From positions 1 through 38,983 of the forward strand of contig JAEWHK010000041.1 in assembly GCA_023387815.1 (NCBI GenBank): a stretch of DNA of 38,983 nt. The letters are read 5' to 3'. Positions 34,046 to 38,983 of the stretch are shown in pieces. The stretch is from Pseudomonadota bacterium. Its GTDB lineage: Bacteria > Pseudomonadota > Gammaproteobacteria > Burkholderiales > Burkholderiaceae_B. Position numbers and translations under genes: made by a program. Below the pieces are notes generated by a model. It did not search any database, was not told the DNA's origin, and saw only the letters and a list, made by a program, of their open reading frames with translations. The first letter of the stretch is position 1. Each line of letters starts with the position of its first letter.

Positions 34046-34468
34046 CATTCCTCCGATATGCCAATATGCCGTTGTGAAGCGAATCGGGTTTGAGCCCGCC
34101 TGACTTCTTTCTGTTATGTATTCATTATGTGCTTTGGCGATGGCAGCAGGTAACACCCATTTACTACATACGTAGAGGAAAACCCCAGTATTGGAGAATG
34201 CGTCAGGGTGATGACAGCGGGAGGGACAAGAGACGGAGGTGGAGAAGAGGCAGTGAGAAGAGGCGGTGAGAAGGGGCAGGAGAACAAGAGAGGAAATTCG
34301 GCGCTCTCTTGCTGCAGACAATGCCTGAACGAGGCTTTACAGCAATAGACCTGTCTGTTGCTGCCTACAGTGACTGACCGGGCCGTTTGAATGGATGCGC
34401 GCAGGCTGCGACCCCGGACAGCATTGCGCCGCAGTCACATATGACGGACGAAAAGAATGCCTGGTCGA
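34046..34468. other. Intergenic region with purine-rich tandem repeat
   Basis: A 423-bp gap between the dehydrogenase operon and the RHH gene, both on the minus strand. It should contain the dehydrogenase promoter. The stretch 34217-34300 is almost pure purine on the plus strand and includes the 13-bp tandem repeat listed separately. No gene with a ribosome site was found. The last bases form the candidate terminator of the RHH gene. Confidence 0.5.
34242..34280. repeat. Three tandem copies of a 13-bp purine-rich unit
   Basis: GAGAAGAGGCAGT, GAGAAGAGGCGGT and GAGAAGGGGCAGG follow each other without spacer; a weaker copy may precede at about 34229. The first two copies differ at a single base. 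It is non-coding and lies some 200 bp upstream of the dehydrogenase start. Copy number could vary between strains. Confidence 0.75.
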
Positions 34469-34480
34469 TCAGCTGACCAG
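34461..34480 (-). terminator. Possible terminator overlapping the RHH gene stop
   Basis: CTGGTC (34461-34466) pairs with GACCAG (34475-34480). On the minus strand it is followed by GCATTCTTTT. The hairpin includes the stop codon of the RHH gene. Weak T-run, so only tentative. Confidence 0.4.
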
Positions 34481-34819
34481 TGCAATTTTTTCAGTGTGTG
34501 GTCGTTTGGGTGTTGTACAGGTGTCTGCTGTGATTGCAGGCTCGGCCCCCGCCGAGGCGTAGCGGACCGCCTGATAGCGCATACAGGTGACGCGCAGGAA
34601 TGACGTAAAGTTGGTGGCTTCGCCCCGATAGGCATAGACCTCATCGTACAGGCGGGCAATCAGCTGATTGGTGGTCGTGCCGTCACGGCGCGCCAGCTCG
34701 GCCAGAATTTCCCAGAACATGTTTTCCAGCTTGATACTGGTGACCACCTTGGCGATGCGTACCGAACGGCTGCGGCACTCGTACATGATGGGATCCGTAT
34801 GAGAATAAATGCTGCACAT
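34469..34819 (-). CDS. Ribbon-helix-helix domain protein
   Basis: A protein of about 116 residues. The segment IAKVVTSIKLENMFWEILAE followed by LARRDGTTTNQLIARLYDEV fits the RHH_4-type ribbon-helix-helix fold: a strand giving base contacts, then two helices. It probably binds DNA as a dimer. Start at ATG 34817-34819, with CAGGAG 7 bp upstream; the longer frame to 34930 lacks a ribosome site. The tail after about residue 90 is Thr/Pro-rich and looks disordered. The gene stands alone between glyoxalase and the dehydrogenase operon. The target is unknown; a small palindrome upstream (34944-34956) may be an autoregulatory site. Confidence 0.75.
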   Translation of the reverse strand: MCSIYSHTDPIMYECRSRSVRIAKVVTSIKLENMFWEILAELARRDGTTTNQLIARLYDEVYAYRGEATNFTSFLRVTCMRYQAVRYASAGAEPAITADTCTTPKRPHTEKIALVS

Positions 34820-34943
34820 TGTTGGCTCCTGCTGCAGCCAGCCGACAGTCCAGGTCGCGGCCTTTGTCCGGCTGACCTGTACGACCCGCTGGCCTGACGA
34901 CAAGCGGGCCGAAATGCGACGACGCTGCAATTGTTATTGATCT

Positions 34944-34956
34944 GATCACGGTGATC
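34944..34956. promoter_or_regulatory. Small palindrome upstream of the RHH gene
   Basis: GATCAC, G, GTGATC, about 125 bp before the RHH start, followed by a T-rich stretch (34960-34972). Could be an operator; short enough to arise by chance. Confidence 0.3.
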
Positions 34957-35059
34957 CGTGTGTTTTTATATTACCACTTTGCGGCACTGGCAAACCATTT
35001 CATTTCAGGCCCTGCACAGCGCGCGGGGCCTGCAGAGTAGAAAAGATGATACTGACCGA

Positions 35060-35455
35060 CTACTGATAATGTCCGTGCCGCTGCAGCACTTCAATCTTAT
35101 AGCCATCCGGATCCTGAATGAAGAAGAACCGGGCCAGTAACGTGTCTCCATCGTAGAATGACTTGATGTCCAGCGGAGACAGGCCGGCGGCAAGCAGGCG
35201 TGCGTGTTCGGCGTCCAGATCATCGACACAGATCGCGACATGCCCATAGCCATCGCCATGGGTATAAGGTTCCTCGCGACCCTTGTTCCAGGTCAGTTCG
35301 ATTTCCATGTCATTCTGCGCATTGCGCAAATAGGACAGGGTGAAGTCCGGAAAATCCAGTTCGTGCGACGGCGCCAGGCCGAAAGCGGTTTTGTAGAAAG
35401 CTTTGGATGCGGCCAGATCACGGCAGCGCACCATGACGTGTATGATTTTTGCCAA
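35060..35455 (-). CDS. gloA: Glyoxalase I (lactoylglutathione lyase)
   Basis: A 131-residue VOC-fold enzyme converting the methylglyoxal-glutathione hemithioacetal to S-lactoylglutathione. The four metal ligands of E. coli GlxI are all recognisable: His in IIHVMVRCRDL, Glu in MEIELTWNKG, His in GDGYGHVAI and Glu in DPDGYKIEVL. The short length fits the bacterial Ni-type enzyme. The start is taken as TTG at 35453-35455 (reading MAKIIHVM), because GGGGA lies 6-7 bp upstream and homologues begin here; an in-frame start at 35536 would add a basic peptide foreign to the family. Single-gene unit. Confidence 0.88.
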   Translation of the reverse strand: MAKIIHVMVRCRDLAASKAFYKTAFGLAPSHELDFPDFTLSYLRNAQNDMEIELTWNKGREEPYTHGDGYGHVAICVDDLDAEHARLLAAGLSPLDIKSFYDGDTLLARFFFIQDPDGYKIEVLQRHGHYQ

Positions 35456-35764
35456 ATTGAATTCCCCTTCGCATAAACAGACGCGCACGATTCGGGCACG
35501 AAGATGGCGCCCGCGACTCGTGTGCATACCGGTCAATTATGAAAGGGATACAGGTTGTGCTGGTAATAACGGATTACTACACGGGCTCGTCCTTGTCTGT
35601 CGGCAGGCCTCGCCGTGATATTGCAGACCTGCTTTGCAGTAATTCGGATGTGCTTAGTCGTGTTTCGAACCTGCGTCGCATTGTTGCGATATACCTCACC
35701 TTCTATGTGAAATGGGCCTGCGCGCAGGCAGGCCCATGACAGTCAGAAGAGGCGGTTTACCTGA
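35456..35764. other. Intergenic region between gloA and metQ
   Basis: A 309-bp gap. The gloA side probably holds the gloA promoter. A 66-codon plus-strand frame (35539-35739) has no clear ribosome site and no recognisable similarity, and it runs into the metQ terminator hairpin, so it is not called as a gene. The only strong structure is the hairpin at 35712-35737. Confidence 0.45.
35712..35737 (-). terminator. Hairpin after metQ
   Basis: ATGGGCCTGC (35712-35721) pairs perfectly with GCAGGCCCAT (35728-35737) around a 6-nt loop, 27 bp after the metQ stop. The U-tract is poor on both strands, so it may work as an mRNA-stabilising 3' end or with help from Rho. Confidence 0.55.
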
Positions 35765-36553
35765 TTAGAATGCAGGAACAATCGCGCCTTTGTATTTTTC
35801 TTCGATGAATTTTTTCACATCATCGGTCTGCAGGGCTTTCACCAGTTTTTCGACAGCAGGAGATTTGGCTTTGTCTTCTGTTGTTGCAACCAGATTGGCG
35901 TATGGAGAGTCTGAGCCTTCAATGAAAAGGGCATCTTTGGTTGGATTCAGACCGGCTTCCAGCGCATAGTTGGTGTTGATCAGGGCCAGGTCTACGTCAT
36001 CCAGTACGCGAGGCAGCGTAGCAGCTTCCAGTTCCTTGAACTTCAGGTTCTTTGGATTGTCGGTCACATCGCGTGCGGTTGCCAGCAGATTGCTGGGGTC
36101 TTTCAGTTTGACCAGACCTTGCTTTTGCAACAGCAGCAGAGAACGTGCACCATTGGAAGGATCGTTCGGGATGGCAACGGTGGCGCCATCTTTCAGCTCA
36201 GAGACGTTTTTGATTTTTTTGGAGTAGGCACCAAATGGCTCAACGTGGACGTTGCCTACTGCAACCAGGTGTGTTCCTTTTTCCTTGTTGAAGGTATCAA
36301 GGTAAGGCTTGTGCTGGAAGAAGTTGGCATCAATCTGCTTGTCTTCAACCTGCTGATTGGGCTGAACGTAATCGGTGAACACCTTGATGGTCAGGTCCAC
36401 GCCTTCGTTGGCCAGCACGGGTTTGATGTGCTCAAGGATTTCCGCATGAGGAACGGGCGTGGCGGCAACGCTGAGTTTTTCATTTGCAATTGCTGACAGG
36501 CTGACCAGGGAGCTGGCAACAAGCAGGCCGCCCAGGATGTGTTTTAATTTCAT
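35765..36553 (-). CDS. metQ: Methionine-binding protein MetQ
   Basis: A 262-residue D/L-methionine-binding protein of the NlpA/MetQ family. Diagnostic stretches are SVAATPVPHAEILEHIKPVL, DANFFQHKPYLDTF and IPNDPSNGARSLLLLQKQGL. The signal peptide ends near SLSAIA-NEKL and contains no Cys, so this copy lacks the lipobox of E. coli MetQ and should be soluble in the periplasm. ATG at 36551-36553 is chosen because AAGGAGT lies 7 bp upstream; a TTG two codons earlier is less likely. Last gene of metNIQ, 18 bp after metI. Confidence 0.93.
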   Translation of the reverse strand: MKLKHILGGLLVASSLVSLSAIANEKLSVAATPVPHAEILEHIKPVLANEGVDLTIKVFTDYVQPNQQVEDKQIDANFFQHKPYLDTFNKEKGTHLVAVGNVHVEPFGAYSKKIKNVSELKDGATVAIPNDPSNGARSLLLLQKQGLVKLKDPSNLLATARDVTDNPKNLKFKELEAATLPRVLDDVDLALINTNYALEAGLNPTKDALFIEGSDSPYANLVATTEDKAKSPAVEKLVKALQTDDVKKFIEEKYKGAIVPAF

Positions 36554-36571
36554 TTGCAATACTCCTTATTG

Positions 36572-37231
36572 CTATTTTCGGTTGAAATAATTAACCAGAT
36601 AATCACCCACGGTCTGCACAAGCTGGACCATGACGATAAGAATAACCACAGTGACAATCATGACTTCAGTCTGATAGCGCTGATAGCCAAAACGGATTGC
36701 CAGATCACCCAGGCCACCGCCACCAATGACGCCTGACATGGCGGAATAACTGATGAGGGCAATCGTTGTGACCACGACGGCACTGATAATGCCGGTAGTG
36801 GCTTCGGGCAGCAGCGCCCACAATACGGTTTGCCGGGAATCGGCGCCCATGGCGCGACAGGCTTCAGAGATCCCGGGATCCAGCTCACGCAGCACGTTTT
36901 CGACCAGGCGGGCAAAAAACGGCGCGGCACCCACCACCAGGGGCGGAATCGCCCCGCCCACACCCAGCGCACTGCCCATGATGAGGCGCGTAAAGGGAAT
37001 GAGCACAATCAGCAGAATCAGAAACGGTACGGACCGCAGGATATTGACCACCAGAGACACAGACTGGTAAACAGGCCGATTTTCCAGCAGCTGCCGCGGG
37101 CTTGTCAAAAACAGATAAACCCCCAGTGGCAGACCAATAATTACGGTCCACAACAGCGACCAGCCCGTCATCAGAAGGGTATCGATGGTGGCCTCACCAA
37201 TCAGGGGCCAGTCAAGCGTACTCCAGTTCAT
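36572..37231 (-). CDS. metI: Methionine ABC transporter permease MetI
   Basis: A 219-residue inner-membrane permease of the MetI family. It has hydrophobic segments throughout and the EAA-type loop LDPGISEACRAMGADSRQTV, which contacts MetN. The C-terminal YQTEVMIVTVVILIVMVQLV is the final membrane segment. ATG overlaps the metN stop (ATGA). Confidence 0.93.
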   Translation of the reverse strand: MNWSTLDWPLIGEATIDTLLMTGWSLLWTVIIGLPLGVYLFLTSPRQLLENRPVYQSVSLVVNILRSVPFLILLIVLIPFTRLIMGSALGVGGAIPPLVVGAAPFFARLVENVLRELDPGISEACRAMGADSRQTVLWALLPEATTGIISAVVVTTIALISYSAMSGVIGGGGLGDLAIRFGYQRYQTEVMIVTVVILIVMVQLVQTVGDYLVNYFNRK

Positions 37232-38238
37232 CCTCTCAATACCTCATATCGGACGTTATTATCGACAAAAAAGCGCCTTAGTGGCTCATAACTTGCCGGA
37301 TCGGCATCCACGGCCAGCACCAGCTGCCCATACGGCGTGTCCTTAATTTTTCCGACGGCGCCCTGCAGGATGCTGAGGTTGACATTCAGATTGCGGCTGG
37401 CCTGACTCAGCAGGGGCTGACCCGTATTGTCGCCGCGATACGTGAGACGCACGATGCGGCCCTGCACGCCTTCAATCAGGTCTTTCCACCCATCGGCATC
37501 CACCCCGCTTTCATTGAGCAGCGACAGCGTGGTTTCGTGCTGCGGATGCAAAAAGACGTCAACGACATTGCCGGATTCAGCGATTCGACCCTTTTCAATG
37601 ATTGCCACCCGGTCGCACACCGTTCTGATCACATCCATACTGTGTGTGATCAGCACGATGGTAATACCAAAGCGCCGGTTAATGTCCAGCAGCAGGTTCA
37701 GAATGGACTGCGTTGTTTCCGGGTCCAGCGCGCTGGTTGCCTCGTCGCACAGCAGCAGATTCGGGTCATTGGCCAGGGCACGTGCAATACCTACGCGCTG
37801 TTGCTGCCCGCCTGAGAGCTGTCTGGGATACTTGTAGGCATGATCGGTCAGGCCAACCAGTTCCAGCAGCTCCAGCGCGCGTTTGGTGCGCGCAGCTTTG
37901 TCCACGCCTGCCAGCCTTAGGGGGAAAGCGACATTCTGCAGTACGGTGCGGCTGGTCAGCAGATTAAAGTGCTGAAAAACCATGCCGATTTTCTGACGCA
38001 ATGTCCGCAAGGCGGAGGCAGACACGGTAGTGATATCCTGTCCGTTGAGAAAAACGCTTCCGCTGCTTGGCCGTTCCAGCAGGTTGAGCATGCGTATAAG
38101 CGTGCTTTTTCCGGCCCCGGAACGCCCGATAATGCCGAAAATTTCCCCGGGTTGGATATCCAGGCTGACACCAGCCAGCGCCTCAACCACTTTGTCGCGG
38201 GAGGCGTAGGATTTATGAATATTCTTTAGCTGAATCAA
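37228..38238 (-). CDS. metN: Methionine ABC transporter ATPase MetN
   Basis: A 336-residue ATPase. Walker A is GRSGAGKSTLIRMLN, the signature is QLSGGQQQRVGIARALA and Walker B is LLLCDEATSALDP. A C-terminal regulatory NIL domain (about 255-336) is present, which in E. coli MetN binds methionine and inhibits transport. The start is placed at TTG 38236-38238 (MIQLKNIHKSY) because homologues begin there; another TTG lies at 38257-38259, and neither has a strong ribosome site. First gene of the metNIQ operon. Confidence 0.92.
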   Translation of the reverse strand: MIQLKNIHKSYASRDKVVEALAGVSLDIQPGEIFGIIGRSGAGKSTLIRMLNLLERPSSGSVFLNGQDITTVSASALRTLRQKIGMVFQHFNLLTSRTVLQNVAFPLRLAGVDKAARTKRALELLELVGLTDHAYKYPRQLSGGQQQRVGIARALANDPNLLLCDEATSALDPETTQSILNLLLDINRRFGITIVLITHSMDVIRTVCDRVAIIEKGRIAESGNVVDVFLHPQHETTLSLLNESGVDADGWKDLIEGVQGRIVRLTYRGDNTGQPLLSQASRNLNVNLSILQGAVGKIKDTPYGQLVLAVDADPASYEPLRRFFVDNNVRYEVLRG

Positions 38239-38348
38239 CTTGCATACTCTGATAAGCAATCTGGTTTGGACGAATTTTATATTACTCCTACGGATTTGTT
38301 TTTATTTGAATATAACTTATGGAGATATAAATTGCGCCGCTCAAAAGA
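38239..38348 (-). promoter_or_regulatory. AT-rich leader/promoter region of metNIQ
   Basis: About 110 bp of AT-rich DNA between the rpsJ terminator and metN. TAATATAAAAT (on the minus strand, about 38273-38283) could supply a -10, but no good -35 is seen. I find no recognisable SAM riboswitch or MetJ-box array. Confidence 0.35.
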
Positions 38349-38374
38349 AAATACCGTGCCTGAGCACGGTATTT
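38349..38374 (-). terminator. Rho-independent terminator after rpsJ
   Basis: AAATACCGTGC (38349-38359) pairs perfectly with GCACGGTATTT (38364-38374) around a 4-nt loop. On the minus strand the stem is followed by TCTTTTG, continuing the T-run of the arm. It lies 78 bp after the rpsJ stop and separates it from metNIQ. Confidence 0.85.
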
Positions 38375-38452
38375 CAGCAAGGCACTGAGTACAGACCTTC
38401 GCGAGGCCTGATCCCGGCCCCAGGACTACCCTGTTGCGAACAACCGCCTGTC

Positions 38453-38764
38453 TTATTGCAGTGCGATTTCGACGTCAACACCAGCAGGCAAATCCAGACG
38501 CATCAGCGCATCCACAGTTTTGTCTGTAGGATCAACAATATCCATCAGACGTTGATGTGTGCGAATTTCAAACTGGTCACGTGAGGTTTTGTTCACGTGT
38601 GGTGAACGCAGAACATCATAGCGTTTGATGCGTGTTGGCAGTGGTACTGGGCCACGAACAACGGCACCGGTGCGCTTGGCTGTATCCACGATTTCAGCGG
38701 CTGACTGGTCGATAAGCTTGTAGTCAAACGCTTTCAGGCGAATACGGATTTTCTGGTTTTTCAT
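38453..38764 (-). CDS. rpsJ: 30S ribosomal protein S10
   Basis: The 103-residue small-subunit protein S10 (also NusE, a transcription antitermination factor). The complete sequence from MKNQKIRIRLKAFDYKLIDQ through GPVPLPTRIKRYDVLRSPHV and REQFEIRTH-like REs to the end is typical of betaproteobacteria. AGGAA lies 7 bp before the ATG. It follows tuf, as at the str/S10 junction, but is itself followed by a terminator and metN; no rplC appears in the 200 bp downstream. Confidence 0.97.
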   Translation of the reverse strand: MKNQKIRIRLKAFDYKLIDQSAAEIVDTAKRTGAVVRGPVPLPTRIKRYDVLRSPHVNKTSRDQFEIRTHQRLMDIVDPTDKTVDALMRLDLPAGVDVEIALQ

Positions 38765-38816
38765 GGGAATTCCTAAAGAACAATGATAAAGAACGAACTA
38801 CCGCTGAGGTAGCATC

Positions 38817-38846
38817 AAAAATGCCCGACAGCCCGAAGGCTGCCGG
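38817..38846 (-). terminator. UUCG-loop terminator between tuf and rpsJ
   Basis: On the minus strand CCGGCAGCC, TTCG, GGCTGTCGG forms a 9-bp stem with one G-U pair and a stable UUCG loop, followed by GCATTTTTG. It is a textbook intrinsic terminator 12 bp after the tuf stop. Some read-through or a separate promoter must supply rpsJ. Confidence 0.85.
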
Positions 38847-38857
38847 ATACATCTGTA

Positions 38858-38983
38858 TTACTTCGTGATTTTGGCTACAACGCCAGCACCAACGGTACGG
38901 CCACCTTCGCGGATCGCGAAGCGCAGACCTTCTTCCATGGCGATAGGCGCAATCAGCTCAACGTCCATAGAGACGTTATCGCC
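38858..38983 (-). CDS. tuf: Elongation factor Tu, C-terminal end (partial)
   Basis: The last 41 codons and TAA stop (38858-38860) of EF-Tu. The peptide GDNVSMDVELIAPIAMEEGL then RFAIREGGRTVGAGVVAKIT is the domain 3 end, present in nearly all bacteria. The rest of the gene lies beyond the window. EF-Tu carries aminoacyl-tRNA to the ribosome. Confidence 0.97.
   Translation of the reverse strand, partial: GDNVSMDVELIAPIAMEEGLRFAIREGGRTVGAGVVAKITK

Noticed and set aside
35006..35032. CAGGCCC/GGGCCTG hairpin after gloA
   Set aside because: Seven-bp stem with a 13-nt loop and no U-tract; possible 3' structure but not enough for a terminator call.
35539..35739. Plus-strand 66-codon frame between gloA and metQ
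   Set aside because: No ribosome site, no similarity, and it ends within the metQ terminator hairpin.
1..38983. CRISPR arrays, rRNA and tRNA genes
   Set aside because: No regularly spaced direct repeats and no recognisable tRNA or rRNA segments were found by reading the gaps between genes.

Overview
The window looks like chromosome of a betaproteobacterium, probably Alcaligenaceae (Advenella/Bordetella-like). This rests on the tuf and rpsJ proteins, the moderately high GC, and the mix of Liv-type amino-acid transport, lysine catabolism and GMC dehydrogenase genes. The genus is a guess.

Layout: (1) 1-126, the right end of an IS200/IS605-family element with the last 27 codons of tnpB, abutting the stop codon of a kinase gene. 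(2) 128-12285, a predicted 2-deoxy-D-ribose locus. A divergent FGGY kinase is followed by deoC (human-type aldolase), an ALDH16-type two-domain aldehyde dehydrogenase, a FucU-type mutarotase, a ribokinase-family kinase and a four-gene sugar ABC transporter, then a convergent DeoR orthologue. A sequence matching the E. coli DeoR operator at 14 of 16 positions overlaps a good -10 box before deoC. Inferred route: import, mutarotation, phosphorylation, cleavage to acetaldehyde plus glyceraldehyde-3-phosphate, and oxidation of acetaldehyde. (3) 12309-20339, a minus-strand unit: FAD amino-acid oxidase-like protein, LivJ-H-M-G-F transporter, XRE-cupin regulator and a mu-crystallin/ornithine cyclodeaminase-family protein. 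(4) 20567-26748, a minus-strand set of ATP-grasp, alpha-E, ATP-grasp/alpha-E fusion and transglutaminase-like proteins. This is a conserved but poorly understood predicted peptide-ligation system. The ATP-grasp half of the fusion has lost its key motifs and looks like a pseudoenzyme. (5) 27253-30088, an ALDH7-type aminoadipate-semialdehyde dehydrogenase and a LysN-like aminotransferase. Together with region 3 they could form a lysine-pipecolate-aminoadipate route. (6) 30090-38238, housekeeping and accessory genes: rmuC, a Tat-exported GMC dehydrogenase pair, an RHH protein, glyoxalase I and the methionine importer metNIQ. (7) 38349-38983, rpsJ and the 3' end of tuf with two clear terminators; rpsJ ends in a terminator and is not followed by the rest of an S10 operon.

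No rRNA, tRNA or CRISPR array was seen. The most novel-looking items are the ATP-grasp/alpha-E/transglutaminase locus with its degenerate partner, the eukaryote-like DERA plus ALDH16 pair under a recognisable DeoR operator, and the IS605 end whose TnpB guide region would run into the kinase gene.
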